Source of the DNA: Bradyrhizobium sp. 186
Lineage (GTDB): Bacteria > Pseudomonadota > Alphaproteobacteria > Rhizobiales > Xanthobacteraceae
Direction: 5' to 3'
NCBI RefSeq assembly: GCF_023101685.1
Contig: NZ_CP082164.1
Span: 4,650,001 to 4,714,000 of the forward strand
DNA length: 64,000 nt
Below the pieces are notes generated by a model. That model was not told the origin of the DNA. It saw nothing but the letters and a program-made list of their open reading frames with translations, and searched no databases. Made by a program: the position numbers and the translations under genes. How positions within the stretch are numbered: the stretch's first letter is position 1; every line of letters starts with the position of its first letter. Shown here one piece after another: positions 36,230-45,837 of this stretch.

Positions 36230-36811
36230 ATGAAGGATCGTCAGTTGGACATGGCGCGCGCTGAACAGGAACAATGGCTGACGCTTTACTACTTCCTTCG
36301 CGCGGCGGTTTCGGTCGTCTGGGTCGTCGCTGCGTTCGCCGTCGGCCAGTCTTCTGCGGTGATCGCCGGATTTTTGCTCGTCGTCTATCCGGCATGGGAC
36401 GCCGCGGCCAACCTGCTGGACGCATTGCGCAGCGGCGGGTTGAATCAAAATCGCACGCAGGCTCTGAACGTCCTGGTAAGTCTGGCGACCACGGTTGCGG
36501 TCGTTGTTGGCTTGCAGATGAGCATGAACCGGGTGCTCGGCGTTTTCGGTGCATGGGCGATCCTGTCCGGATTGCTCCAGCTCGGAACTGCGGTCCGGCG
36601 CCCGAGAAGTTTTGGTGCGCAGTGGGCCATGGTGCTCAGTGGTGGCCAGTCAGCCCTGGCAGGCGGCTTCTTCATCGTTCAAGCCGCGATGCCTGCGCCT
36701 CCGTCGATCACGAATGTTGCAGGCTATGCCGCGGTCGGCGCGCTCTACTTCCTGGTCTCGGCGCTCTGGCTCACGGTAAGCGAATGGAGGCGTCGTGCTG
36801 AGCGGGCTTAG
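36230..36811 (+). CDS. DUF308-like integral membrane protein
   Basis: A 193-residue protein with about six membrane helices in three hairpins (starting at about 18, 45, 76, 101, 128 and 158), the layout of DUF308/HdeD-like proteins. The soluble ends are charged (MKDRQLDMARAEQEQ; SEWRRRAERA). Function unknown. It is probably controlled by the adjacent TetR regulator. Start ATG 36230 with AAAGGAG upstream. Confidence 0.78.
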   Translation: MKDRQLDMARAEQEQWLTLYYFLRAAVSVVWVVAAFAVGQSSAVIAGFLLVVYPAWDAAANLLDALRSGGLNQNRTQALNVLVSLATTVAVVVGLQMSMNRVLGVFGAWAILSGLLQLGTAVRRPRSFGAQWAMVLSGGQSALAGGFFIVQAAMPAPPSITNVAGYAAVGALYFLVSALWLTVSEWRRRAERA

Positions 36812-36859
36812 CGGCGTGCGCCTGGAGAGTGATGCGATTGCGTTGGCGGGATGATGACA

Positions 36860-36985
36860 TGGTGCCGGTGTTTTGCCCGACGAGTCAAATCGCGGCTTGG
36901 TAATGTCACAGGCATCGTAAGTCATTGATCCAGCTGCCGCCGGCTACTTTGCATGGGGTTGTTTTCGATATTTTTGTTGGAGACT
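36860..36985. repeat. Probable dispersed intergenic sequence ('TTTTGCCCGACGAGTCAAA ... CTACTTTGCATGGGG')
   Basis: This gene-free stretch contains two blocks, TTTTGCCCGACGAGTCAAA (36872-36890) and CTACTTTGCATGGGGTTG, that I recall as recurring between Bradyrhizobium genes. There is no clear hairpin in it. The call rests on memory, not on a second copy in this window. Confidence 0.4.
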
Positions 36986-37064
36986 GCTTCCGAAATTGCC
37001 CCGCATCGACGCATCGCATAACAATGCCGCCAACAAGAAGCGTCGACAACGGAGGAAGCAACTC

Positions 37065-38081
37065 ATGCGCACGATCCTGATCGCACTGGCGGCGGCCATG
37101 ACAGCGGCAACGCCGGCCGCGGCCGACTATCTGGTCAAGGAGGTCGGCAGCTTCCACATTGGCGGACACACGGAAACGCTGAACGGACTTCCGTCCAAGG
37201 AGATCGTGTTCTCTCCCGGCGCCCCGCCGATCAAGGTCGATCCGAACGGCGAGTTCGAGGTCGAGCAGATGTATGTCCAGTTCGTCAAGCTCGCGCAACC
37301 GAAGTCAAAATTGCCGCTGCTGCTCTGGCATGGCGGCGGCCTTTCCGGCGTCACCTGGGAGACCAAGCCCGACGGCAAGCCGGGCTGGCAGCAGTACTTC
37401 CTCAATGCGGGCTATGACGTCTACGTCTCGGATGCGGTCGAGCGCGGCCGTGCCTCCTGGGCGCGCTATCCCGAGATCTTCAAGAGCGAGCCGTTCTTCC
37501 GCCCCAAGAAGGAAGCCTGGGAGCTGTTCCGGATCGGGCCGAGCTATGAGGTCGGCGCCAAACGCGAGGCGTTCGACGGTGAGCAATTCCCGGTCGAGGC
37601 GTTCGACCAGTTCGCCAAGCAGGGTATCCCGCGCTGGGCCACGAATGACACTGCGACGCAAAAAGCCTATGACGCGCTGGTGCAGAAAGTGTGCCCGTGC
37701 ATCATCCTGGTGCACAGCCAAGGCGGCAATTTCGGCTTCACCGCCGCGCTCAACGCGCCGGACAAGGTGAAGGCGCTGATCACCATCGAGCCGTCCGGTG
37801 CGCCGGATCCCGCCAAGGCTGATGCCGCCCGCCTCAAGGGCGTGCCGCATTTGATCGTATGGGGCGATTTCCTCGACCGGGTCCCGGTCTGGTCGAAGCT
37901 CGTGGTCAATCCGACCAAATGGAGTCAGGCGATCGCGGCTGCCGGCGGCAAGGTCGATACGTTCGAGCTGCCCAGGATGGGGATCAAGGGCAACACCCAC
38001 ATGATGATGATGGACCGCAACTCGGACGACATCGCCAGGCTGGTCAACGACTGGATTGAAAAGCAGGGATTGGCGAACTAG
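37065..38081 (+). CDS. Secreted alpha/beta hydrolase (esterase)
   Basis: A 338-residue protein with a Sec signal peptide (MRTILIALAAAMTAATPAAA, cleavage before DY). The oxyanion region is LLLWHGGGLSG, the nucleophile elbow is VHSQGGNFG, and a late acid/His set is in WGDFLDR and GNTHMMMMDRN, so the catalytic triad is complete. Similar periplasmic esterases have no known natural substrate. Start at 37065, with GGAGGAAG nine bases upstream. Divergent context: none. It is followed by an MFS gene on the same strand 160 bases on. Confidence 0.85.
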   Translation: MRTILIALAAAMTAATPAAADYLVKEVGSFHIGGHTETLNGLPSKEIVFSPGAPPIKVDPNGEFEVEQMYVQFVKLAQPKSKLPLLLWHGGGLSGVTWETKPDGKPGWQQYFLNAGYDVYVSDAVERGRASWARYPEIFKSEPFFRPKKEAWELFRIGPSYEVGAKREAFDGEQFPVEAFDQFAKQGIPRWATNDTATQKAYDALVQKVCPCIILVHSQGGNFGFTAALNAPDKVKALITIEPSGAPDPAKADAARLKGVPHLIVWGDFLDRVPVWSKLVVNPTKWSQAIAAAGGKVDTFELPRMGIKGNTHMMMMDRNSDDIARLVNDWIEKQGLAN

Positions 38082-38241
38082 CCGCGGGAGAACGATGCAA
38101 GGCTGCCGACGTCGTGACGGTCCGCCTTGCAGATGAGTCAGAACAGCTCGTCAGAAAATTTGTGGAACACGCTGGTCTCGATGTCGGCCCCCGCGGTTCC
38201 CGTTCGTCTTCCACCCAGAGAGACCTGACGGGAGACCAAAA

Positions 38242-39462
38242 ATGACCCCTTCCAACTATCGCTGGGTGATCGTCGCCGCCGGCGGCTTGCTCGGCTGCGT
38301 CGCGATCGGCGGCATGTTTTCGCTGCCGGTGTTCCTGCAGCCGATCGCCAAGGACACCGGCTGGTCGGTGACCGGCATCTCCAGCGCGATGACGATCGGC
38401 TTTTTGGCGATGGCCTTCACCAGCATGGCCTGGGGTACACTGACCGACCGGTTCGGGCCGCTGCCGGTGGTGCTGACGGGATCGACGGTGTTGGCGCTGA
38501 GCCTGTTTGCCGCGAGCCACGCCACCTCGCTGCTGGCGTTCCAGTTCGTGTTCGGCCTGCTGGTCGGCGCCTCCTGCGCCGCGATCTTCGCGCCGATGAT
38601 GGCGACTGTGACCGGCTGGTTCGACACCCATCGCAGCCTGGCGGTGTCGCTGGTCTCGGCCGGCATGGGCATGGCGCCGATGACGATGTCGCCGCTCGCG
38701 GCCTGGCTCGTCTCGAACCATGACTGGCGCACCTCGATGCAGATCGTGGCGCTGGTGGTCGGCGCCATCATGATCCCGCTCTCGCTGCTGGTCCGCCGCC
38801 CGCCGGCGCTCGCGCACGCGCCGGCCGCGCGGTCGGGCGGGGGCGCCCCGCACAACGAGATGTCGATGGGCGAGGCGCTGCGCTCGCCGCAATTCCTCAT
38901 CCTGCTCGCCACCAATTTCTTCTGCTGCGCCACCCATTCCGGCCCGATCATCCACACCGTCAGCTATGCAGTGAGCTGCGGCATTCCGCTGATCGCGGCG
39001 GTGACAATCTACAGCGTCGAGGGTTTTGCAGGCATGGGCGGCCGCATCGCCTTCGGCCTGATGGGCGATCGCTTCGGCGCCAAGCGCGTGCTGGTCTCCG
39101 GCCTCCTGTTGCAGGCCTTCGGCGCGCTCGCCTACGTCTTCGCGCATCAGCTCGCGACGTTCTATGTTGTCGGCGCCATCTTCGGCTTCATCTATGCCGG
39201 CACCATGCCGCTCTATGCCGTGCTCGCGCGTGAAAACTTTCCGCTCAAGATGATGGGCACGGTGATCGGCGGCACGGCGATGGCCGGTAGCCTCGGCATG
39301 GCGACGGGTCCGCTCGCCGGCGGCCTGATCTACGACGCGTTCTCGAGCTACGCCTGGCTCTATATCGGCTCCTGGGCGATGGGTCTCGGCGCGTTCCTGA
39401 TGGCGATGACGTTCCGCCCGTTCGCAAAGCCGCAAGGCGAGGCGGCGCCGGCGACCGCGTAA
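38242..39462 (+). CDS. MFS transporter, monocarboxylate/oxalate-formate-like
   Basis: A 406-residue protein with twelve membrane helices. The N-half has the pattern GMFSLPVFLQPIAKDTGWSVTGIS, typical of the MCT/OFA branch, and the loop motif GTLTDRFGPLPVVL. The middle loop is short and polar (APAARSGGGAPHNEM). It would carry an organic acid across the inner membrane. It follows the esterase and could take up its product, but that is only inference from order. Confidence 0.87.
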   Translation: MTPSNYRWVIVAAGGLLGCVAIGGMFSLPVFLQPIAKDTGWSVTGISSAMTIGFLAMAFTSMAWGTLTDRFGPLPVVLTGSTVLALSLFAASHATSLLAFQFVFGLLVGASCAAIFAPMMATVTGWFDTHRSLAVSLVSAGMGMAPMTMSPLAAWLVSNHDWRTSMQIVALVVGAIMIPLSLLVRRPPALAHAPAARSGGGAPHNEMSMGEALRSPQFLILLATNFFCCATHSGPIIHTVSYAVSCGIPLIAAVTIYSVEGFAGMGGRIAFGLMGDRFGAKRVLVSGLLLQAFGALAYVFAHQLATFYVVGAIFGFIYAGTMPLYAVLARENFPLKMMGTVIGGTAMAGSLGMATGPLAGGLIYDAFSSYAWLYIGSWAMGLGAFLMAMTFRPFAKPQGEAAPATA

Positions 39463-39484
39463 GCAGGTTCATCGAGGCGTCGCG

Positions 39485-39871
39485 CTAGAGCTGCGCCTCG
39501 ATTGCGGCCTTGTCGAGCACGGACCACACTTGCCGGATTTTTCCGTCGCGGAACTCATAGAAGACATTCTCGCAGAAGGAGACCCGCTTGCCGTTCACAT
39601 CGAGCCCCAGGAATTTTCCAACCGGCCTGCAATCGAATGTCAGTCGGGAGGCGAGGTGGGGCGGATCGCAGATCAGCAGCTCGATGTTGAAATGCAGGTC
39701 CGGAATCTCGCGAAAATCCTGCTCCAGCATCGCGCGATAGCCTGCCAGCCCGAGCGGTCGCGCGTTGTGGGCAACGTTGTCATGAACGAACTTGCCGAGC
39801 GTCGGCCAGTCCTGCCGGTTCAGGCAGGCGATGTAGTTGCGATAGATATCGGCGAGGTCGGCTTTGGTCAT
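39485..39871 (-). CDS. NTF2/SnoaL-like protein (ester cyclase type)
   Basis: A 128-residue single alpha+beta barrel domain. The N-terminal helix has the family pattern YRNYIACLNRQDW, then GLAGYRAMLEQDFREIPDLHFNIELL. The family includes polyketide cyclases and many proteins of unknown role. It is convergent with the MFS gene and lies between it and the MarR-GNAT gene. Possible ligand unknown. Confidence 0.8.
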   Translation of the reverse strand: MTKADLADIYRNYIACLNRQDWPTLGKFVHDNVAHNARPLGLAGYRAMLEQDFREIPDLHFNIELLICDPPHLASRLTFDCRPVGKFLGLDVNGKRVSFCENVFYEFRDGKIRQVWSVLDKAAIEAQL

Positions 39872-39928
39872 AGCAACGCTCCTGCGGCCACGGCCACCAA
39901 CGCGGCAGGAGCGGTTTCGACGCCCCGC

Positions 39929-40801
39929 TCAGAGACGTTTTTCGAAGAACAGGTCAGGGTAGGGGTCGTCGTTGAAACGCGAAATCTCGCTCCAGCCGCT
40001 TCGGCGGTAGAGCTGGCCCGCTTCCGCCAGCGCGCTGTTGGTGTCGAGCCGCAAGAGCGCGATGCCGAGATCGCGCGCTGCGCTCTCGGCCGCGTCCATC
40101 AGGCGCCGGCCGAGCCGCAGTCCGCGCGCGGCGGGTGCGACCCACAGCCGCTTGATCTCGGCGTAGCCGTGATCCGTTCCCTTCAGGCCGACGCAGCCGA
40201 TCGGCAGCATGTCCGACATCGCGACGACGAACGTGCCGCGCGGGCGAACCATGTCCGCGGCATCGGGATCGCGCGACAGCGAGACGTCGAATCCTTGTTT
40301 GAAGCGGCGGCCGAGCTCGGCATAGTACTCGCCGAGGCAGTAGCGCGACGCGTCGCTGCGCGGGTCGATCTCGTCCAGCGCGATCCGGTCGCGCGTCAGC
40401 GCGGAGGCGATCAAGTCCATCGCCGCCAGCAACGCCTCCCGTTGCGAATGGCGGCCGAGAAAGTCTTCGGCCTGCGTGTTCGACAGCGCCTCGTAGGCCG
40501 CGAACTCGCGCCGGCCCGCGCGCGTCAGCTTCGCGACGCGGCGGCGCGCATCGTCCTCCTGCGCCGTGGTCTCGATCAGTCCTTCGTCCTCGAGGCTGCG
40601 CAAGAGACGGCTCATCAGCCCGGAATCGAGCCCGAGATAGTCGCGGATCTCGGCCACGTCCGAACGCCCATGCCCGATCGCGTTGAGCACCCGCGCCGCG
40701 CCAAGCGGGCGGCCGCGCCCGAGAAACGAGGTATCGAGCGCGCCGACCGCGGAGGTGACGGCGCGGTTGAACCGGCGGACGCGGGAGACGGGATCGAGCA
40801 T
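39929..40801 (-). CDS. MarR-GNAT fusion: HTH regulator with acetyltransferase domain
   Basis: A 290-residue protein. The N-terminal half (about 1-135) is a MarR winged helix (NAIGHGRSDVAEIRDYLGLDSGLMSRLLRSLEDEGL). The C-terminal half (about 145-290) is a GNAT domain with the acetyl-CoA loop VAPAARGLRLGRRLMDAAE. These fusions are common in soil bacteria; the acetyltransferase substrate is unknown. A palindrome directly upstream (40804-40823) is its likely operator. It is divergent from the large helicase gene. Confidence 0.92.
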   Translation of the reverse strand: MLDPVSRVRRFNRAVTSAVGALDTSFLGRGRPLGAARVLNAIGHGRSDVAEIRDYLGLDSGLMSRLLRSLEDEGLIETTAQEDDARRRVAKLTRAGRREFAAYEALSNTQAEDFLGRHSQREALLAAMDLIASALTRDRIALDEIDPRSDASRYCLGEYYAELGRRFKQGFDVSLSRDPDAADMVRPRGTFVVAMSDMLPIGCVGLKGTDHGYAEIKRLWVAPAARGLRLGRRLMDAAESAARDLGIALLRLDTNSALAEAGQLYRRSGWSEISRFNDDPYPDLFFEKRL

Positions 40802-40803
40802 GA

Positions 40804-40823
40804 TATCTGACTTTAGTCAGATA
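40804..40823. promoter_or_regulatory. 20-bp perfect palindrome, probable MarR operator
   Basis: TATCTGAC, TTTA, GTCAGATA form a perfect dyad two bases upstream of the MarR-GNAT start codon. The gap to the divergent helicase gene is short (about 100 bases), so binding could affect both promoters. Confidence 0.75.
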
Positions 40824-40905
40824 ATGATTTCTGTCAATAAAAAGGCAGATCTTTCGTCCCTGGTTCCTGCGGTCATTTCCTGTTGGATAGCGCGCATTCG
40901 CGGCT

Positions 40906-43900
40906 TTGTTCGCGCCGCGGACGGGAGTATGTCTGGACGACGGTCCGTCCATACTGGAATCTGCTCGCGTGCTCGCCAACGTCGTCAAGCGCAAGGATCT
41001 CTATAATTATTTCACCCGCTCGGCGTTCGAGAAGGGCCATGCCTATCAGCTCCAGGCGCGCGTTTCGGGATTGGAAATCAGCGACGACCTGACGCGCGTC
41101 GAGGCGGACGTCGAGGGCAGCGAGGTCGACGATTACGCCGTCGATATCCAATTGAAGTTCAAGGACGCGCAGCTCGTCGGTCTTCGCGGCAATTGCAGTT
41201 GCCCGATGGCGTCCAATTGCAAGCATGTGGTGGCGACGCTGCTCGAGGCTATCAGCGAAGGGCAACCCTCTGCTGGGCTGCGTCTGCCGCCGCGGTCAAC
41301 CGCCCCGGCGCGGCCGCCCGGCGTTCTGCCCTACGAAATCAACAGCTGGCTCGAAAAGCTCGGCAGTGCGGTCCGCGGCGACGACTATCCTGCCGAGTTG
41401 AATCAGCGGCTGCTGTATCGTCTGTATCCCTCCGACGAACGCGCTCCGATGCCTGTCCTGGCGATAAGCCTGCTCTCGGTGCGGATCCTGAAGAACGGCG
41501 ATTTTTCGGCCAACTACACGCAGCCCCACGTGGTGGATTTCTCTCCCGACCGCGCGGCCAAATATTATCGCGACTCCGACCTCGACATCCTGTCGCAGCT
41601 CCACGCCCGCGCCCGAGGGCAGTCGTTCGGAGCTGTCCCACAGTCTGCCGGATTGTTGCAAATGATCGTTGCCACCGGCCGTGCCTTCTGGCTCGACCAT
41701 GAGCGAGCGCCGTTGCGCTGGGGTGAAGAGCGTGAAGGCCGCATCGAGTGGCGTCAGGTCGGTACGCGAGCGGTCGCGCCCCACCTGATCGTGCCGGACG
41801 TGGTCGCACTTAATGCCGAGCCTCCGGTCTATGTCGACGAGAGCACCGGGACGATCGGGCCGGTTGCCCTGGACATGCCGCCGCGGCTTGCCGGTCATTT
41901 ACTCTCCGCGCCGTCGATTCCGCGGGCCGAACTCGATGAGGTGTCGCGCCAACTCGGTCGAAGATTGCCTGTACGGCATCACGATCTGCTGCCGTCCAAG
42001 CCGGCGCAGGCAACGAAGATCGACGCGCCGCCGGTTCCCGTTCTGCGCTTGATGCCCGGCAAGGAGAGCCCAATCGCGTTCTACTATCGCAGCCGTGAGC
42101 AGAAGAGCGATCCCATCGGCATTGCGCAGCTGCATTTCCGCTACGGCCCGGTTGAGATCGAATCGACCAAGCGGGGGGCCCGGCTGGAGGCGTTTCACGC
42201 CGGACAGGTTTATGAGATCGTGCGACGCCAGCCAAAGGAGAAACAGGCGCGCAAGCGGCTGACCGATCTCGGTTTGATCGCGGCGAGGTCCCGATTTCAA
42301 TACCTGGACCACCGCCACGACGGGGATCTGACGCTGGCGGACCCGGGTGACTGGTTTGATTTCCTCAACCTTGACGTTGCGCAGCTGCAGACTGAAGGCT
42401 TCGAGATCATCGTCGATGATCAGTTTCCGTTTCGGCTGGCCCAGACCTCGGGCGACTTCGATGCCGAATTCGAGTCGAGCGGCATCGACTGGTTCGAATT
42501 GGCGCTGGGCGTCGATATCGATGGCGAACGCCACGATCTGGCGCCCCTGATCGCGGAGTTGGTGTCGACGCCCGACTTCACTCCCGACTTGATCCGAGAA
42601 CGGGCCGAAGCTGGTGACTCCTTCTTTTTACCGCTGGCGGATGGACGCTATCTGGCGTTGGCGGCCAATCGCTTTCTCCCGCTGGTTCTGGCGCTTCACA
42701 GTCTGAGGCTGAGCGGCTTTGACGCGTCGGGCAAGATCAGGCTGTCGCGCGCCGATTTGGTCCCGCTGCTCGGACTGGAGAACGAGCATTTCGCATTCCG
42801 GGGAGCCGATAATATTCGTCGTCTCGCCGGGTTGCTTCAGACGCGTGGGCTAGTCCCGCCGCCTTTGCCGGACAGTTTCCGCGCCGAACTTCGACCTTAC
42901 CAGGCCCAGGGCCTCGCATGGTTTGAGCTCCTTCGCGAAAGTGGCCTCGGAGGTGTGCTGGCCGACGATATGGGGCTCGGCAAGACGATCCAGCTTCTGG
43001 CCCTGCTCGCGCTCGAGAAAGCGCGCGGCAATCTCGCGCCGCCCGCGCTGATCGTCGCGCCGACCAGTCTGATGACCAACTGGTTCAACGAGGCGCAGAG
43101 GTTCGCACCCGATCTGAAGGTGCTCGTCCTCCACGGGCCCGATCGCAAGCAGAACTTCGAGGCGATCCCGGATCACGACGTGATCGTGACAACCTATCCC
43201 TTGATTGCGCGGGATCGCGAGGTGTTGTTGTCGCGCGAGTGGCACATTGCGGTGCTGGATGAGGCCCAGACCGTGAAGAATCCCGATGCCGCAACGACGA
43301 GGTGGCTCCGTGACGTCAAGGCGCAGCACCGCTTCTGCCTGACCGGAACGCCGATGGAAAATCATCTGGGCGAGCTTTGGTCGATCATGAGTTTCGTCAA
43401 TCCGGGCTATCTCGGCGACAAGGCGGCCTTCTCGCGGCAGTGGCGAACCCCGATCGAGAAGCGTGCCGACAAAGCACGCTCCGCCGCATTGGCGCAGCGT
43501 GTGAAACCCTTCCTGCTGCGCCGGACCAAGACGGAGGTGGCGACGGAGTTGCCGGCCAAAACCGAGATCATCGAAACCATCGTGCTCGAGGGCGCGCAAC
43601 GCGATGTCTACGATTCGATCCGGCTCTCGATGTCGCGCAAGGTCCGCAAGGCGATCGAGGAGCGCGGTCTGGCGAAAAGTCATATCGTTGTCCTGGAAGC
43701 CTTGCTCAGGATGCGGCAGGCGTGTTGCGATCCGGCGCTCCTGAAACTCGATGACGGGCTGGACCGGCCATCCGCCAAGCTCGACCGGTTGATGGAAATG
43801 GTGCTTGAGCTGCTCAGTGAGGGCAGGAAGATCATCGTCTTCTCGCAATTCACGTCCATGCTCGATCTGGTCCGGAAACGCTTCGATGCCGAACGGCTGC

Positions 43901-44277
43901 GCTACAGCACGCTCACCGGAGATACCAAGGACCGCAAGAAACCGATCGAAGCCTTTCAGGGCGGTGCGACCGACGTTTTTCTGATCAGCCTGAAGGCCGG
44001 CGGCGTCGGCCTCAATCTCACCGCGGCAGATACCGTGATTATTTTCGATCCCTGGTGGAATCCCGCCGTGGAGGAACAGGCGATCGATCGGGCCCATCGC
44101 ATCGGACAGGACAAGGCCGTTTTCGTCTACAGGCTCGTCGCCTCCGGCACGATCGAGGAGAAGATGGACGAACTCAAGGCCCGGAAGCGCGCTCTCGCTG
44201 ACGGTCTGTTCGATCGTGAAGGCCGGATGGCGTCAACGCTCACCGAGGATGACGTCAAGGCCTTGTTCGACGCGTGA
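40906..44277 (+). CDS. SNF2-family helicase with N-terminal SWIM zinc finger (about 1100 aa)
   Basis: With the TTG at 40906 it has 1123 residues; a GTG at 40969 would give 1102 and is equally plausible, as neither has a strong ribosome site. The SWIM finger is C97-x-C99 ... C105-x-H107 (CSCPMASNCKH). A long middle region (about 120-650) is the SNF2-associated (bacterial_SNF2) domain. The motor is GVLADDMGLGKTIQ (GLGKT near 690), VLDEAQTVKN (near 785), LTGTPMENHLGELWSI, then SLKAGGVGLNLTAAD and RAHRIGQD. Typical of the bacterial HepA-like DEAD/SNF2 group; role in DNA or RNA metabolism not defined. It lies in core-like sequence, unlike the 28472 copy. Confidence 0.93.
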   Translation: MFAPRTGVCLDDGPSILESARVLANVVKRKDLYNYFTRSAFEKGHAYQLQARVSGLEISDDLTRVEADVEGSEVDDYAVDIQLKFKDAQLVGLRGNCSCPMASNCKHVVATLLEAISEGQPSAGLRLPPRSTAPARPPGVLPYEINSWLEKLGSAVRGDDYPAELNQRLLYRLYPSDERAPMPVLAISLLSVRILKNGDFSANYTQPHVVDFSPDRAAKYYRDSDLDILSQLHARARGQSFGAVPQSAGLLQMIVATGRAFWLDHERAPLRWGEEREGRIEWRQVGTRAVAPHLIVPDVVALNAEPPVYVDESTGTIGPVALDMPPRLAGHLLSAPSIPRAELDEVSRQLGRRLPVRHHDLLPSKPAQATKIDAPPVPVLRLMPGKESPIAFYYRSREQKSDPIGIAQLHFRYGPVEIESTKRGARLEAFHAGQVYEIVRRQPKEKQARKRLTDLGLIAARSRFQYLDHRHDGDLTLADPGDWFDFLNLDVAQLQTEGFEIIVDDQFPFRLAQTSGDFDAEFESSGIDWFELALGVDIDGERHDLAPLIAELVSTPDFTPDLIRERAEAGDSFFLPLADGRYLALAANRFLPLVLALHSLRLSGFDASGKIRLSRADLVPLLGLENEHFAFRGADNIRRLAGLLQTRGLVPPPLPDSFRAELRPYQAQGLAWFELLRESGLGGVLADDMGLGKTIQLLALLALEKARGNLAPPALIVAPTSLMTNWFNEAQRFAPDLKVLVLHGPDRKQNFEAIPDHDVIVTTYPLIARDREVLLSREWHIAVLDEAQTVKNPDAATTRWLRDVKAQHRFCLTGTPMENHLGELWSIMSFVNPGYLGDKAAFSRQWRTPIEKRADKARSAALAQRVKPFLLRRTKTEVATELPAKTEIIETIVLEGAQRDVYDSIRLSMSRKVRKAIEERGLAKSHIVVLEALLRMRQACCDPALLKLDDGLDRPSAKLDRLMEMVLELLSEGRKIIVFSQFTSMLDLVRKRFDAERLRYSTLTGDTKDRKKPIEAFQGGATDVFLISLKAGGVGLNLTAADTVIIFDPWWNPAVEEQAIDRAHRIGQDKAVFVYRLVASGTIEEKMDELKARKRALADGLFDREGRMASTLTEDDVKALFDA

Positions 44278-44317
44278 TGGCATGAGGCCCGGCAAAGCCC
44301 GAGCCTGCGCGCATGCC

Positions 44318-44404
44318 TCACTTCACCGGCGTCAGCGGCGGCTTGCCCTTCTCGACGATGTACGTCGCAAGTTCACTCGCGGTCACCGTGCCGACGTTCC
44401 GCAA
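44318..44404 (-). pseudogene. C-terminal remnant of a cupin-like protein
   Basis: On the minus strand the last 28 codons before the stop at 44318 read LRNVGTVTASELATYIVEKGKPPLTPVK in two pieces that resemble the end of small cupin proteins (LRN-G-T-x-A, then TYIVEKGKP). No cupin core is found upstream: beyond 44405 the frame runs antisense to the LysR gene. I take it as a gene end left by deletion. Confidence 0.45.
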
Positions 44405-44554
44405 CGCAAGCCGACGGCGAGAGGAAGCGATAACCAAATCGCAGAAGATATCCAGCCTCAGTTCTTCGCCTTCCGTGCAGGACGTAGCCGATCGCGCGGA
44501 GCGGATAATCCGGCCGCACTTGCCATCACCTGTCGGCTGTGTTGAACAATCGGC

Positions 44555-45448
44555 ATGGATCGCTTCGACACCATGCGCCTGTTCGTCCGCCTCGTCGAAA
44601 GGCGCAGCTTTACGGCCGCCGCAGCCGATCTGGGACTGCCGCGTTCGACGGCGAGCGAGGTGCTGCGGAGCCTGGAGGCACATCTCGGCGTGCGTCTGCT
44701 CGAGCGCACCACGCGGCATGTCATGCCGACGCTCGACGGCGACGAATATTATCGCCGCTGCGTCGCGATCCTGTCTGACGTCGAGGAGGCGGAGGCCGCG
44801 ATGCGCGACGCGCAACCGCGCGGCCTGTTGCGCGTCGATGCGCATCCGCTGCTGACGCGCACCTTCATCCTGCCGAAGCTGCCGGACTTCCTGGCGCGCC
44901 ATCCGCTGATGGAGTTGCAGATCGGGCAGGGCGACCGTCTGGTCGATCTCGTGCGTGAAGGCGTCGATTGCGTCATCCGCGCCGGCCAGCCCGAGGACAG
45001 TGGCATGATCCAGCGCCGCCTCGGCACCATCGCTGAGATCACGGTGGCAAGTCCGGCCTATCTCGCGAAGCACGGCATGCCGTCATCGCCGGATGCACTC
45101 GACGGGCATCAGATGGTCGGCTTCATCTCGTCGCGGACCGGCGAAGTGCTGCCGTTGGAGTTTTCGATCGGTGGCGCCTTGCGCGAAGTCGTGCTACCGA
45201 GCCGGATCAGGGTGAACAATTCCGACACCATGGCCGACCTCGCGCGGCTCGGCTTCGGCCTTGTACAAGCCCCGCGCTATCGCTTCGTGGACGATCTCGC
45301 GAGCGGCACACTGGTCGAGGTGCTCTCCGGCCATCCACCATCGCCGACGCCGCTGTCGGCGCTCTATCCGCAAAACCGCCAGCTCACGCTGCGCCTGCGC
45401 GTGTTCCTCGACTGGATCGGCCGCATCTTTGGTGAGGCTAGACTCTAG
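44555..45448 (+). CDS. LysR family transcriptional regulator
   Basis: A 297-residue LTTR of the CrgA/DsdC-like branch. The wHTH is at about 1-60 (MDRFDTMRLFVRLVERRSFTAAAADLGLPRSTASEVLRSLEAHLG), and the effector domain has VREGVDCVIRAGQPED, typical of the branch. The upstream region holds the cupin remnant, which may be a trace of its former target. The 3' end overlaps the convergent YjbR gene by 4 bases. Confidence 0.92.
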   Translation: MDRFDTMRLFVRLVERRSFTAAAADLGLPRSTASEVLRSLEAHLGVRLLERTTRHVMPTLDGDEYYRRCVAILSDVEEAEAAMRDAQPRGLLRVDAHPLLTRTFILPKLPDFLARHPLMELQIGQGDRLVDLVREGVDCVIRAGQPEDSGMIQRRLGTIAEITVASPAYLAKHGMPSSPDALDGHQMVGFISSRTGEVLPLEFSIGGALREVVLPSRIRVNNSDTMADLARLGFGLVQAPRYRFVDDLASGTLVEVLSGHPPSPTPLSALYPQNRQLTLRLRVFLDWIGRIFGEARL

Positions 45449-45798
45449 TCCAGCCCCAGCGCCTTGCGCGATTTGCGCGTGAGCCTTGCGACGATCAGGG
45501 CATGCGCCTGCGCGAGATAGGCCGTGAGTTCTGCCTCGGGCAGGGCGTTGTTGCTTACGAGCTGCACCCATTTGGCGCGTGCGAGATACGGCGCCGGGCG
45601 CGCCATGCCGTGCTCGATCAGCATCGCATAGGCCATGTTCGAGGTCTTGAACATGTAGCCGCCGGAACGCGCGGCAAAGCCGCCGCCGAGCGCGAACATC
45701 TTGCCGCCGACCTTGAACACCGACGTGCCCTCCCACTGTACCACCTTGGTGACGGCGGCCAGGCGCAGGCAGCGTGCTTCGAAGGCTCTTGGAGTCAT
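45445..45798 (-). CDS. MmcQ/YjbR family DNA-binding-fold protein
   Basis: A 117-residue protein. The block VTKVVQWEGTSVFKVGGKMFALGG followed by FKTSNMAYAMLIEHGMARPAPYLARAKWVQL is the YjbR signature (CyaY-like/double-wing fold). Family members may bind DNA, but a role is not established. It overlaps the LysR gene end by 4 bases, tail to tail. Confidence 0.88.
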   Translation of the reverse strand: MTPRAFEARCLRLAAVTKVVQWEGTSVFKVGGKMFALGGGFAARSGGYMFKTSNMAYAMLIEHGMARPAPYLARAKWVQLVSNNALPEAELTAYLAQAHALIVARLTRKSRKALGLD

Positions 45799-45837
45799 GG
45801 CGGGAGCGATAGCACGGCGCGCGGGGCTTGCAACGCC

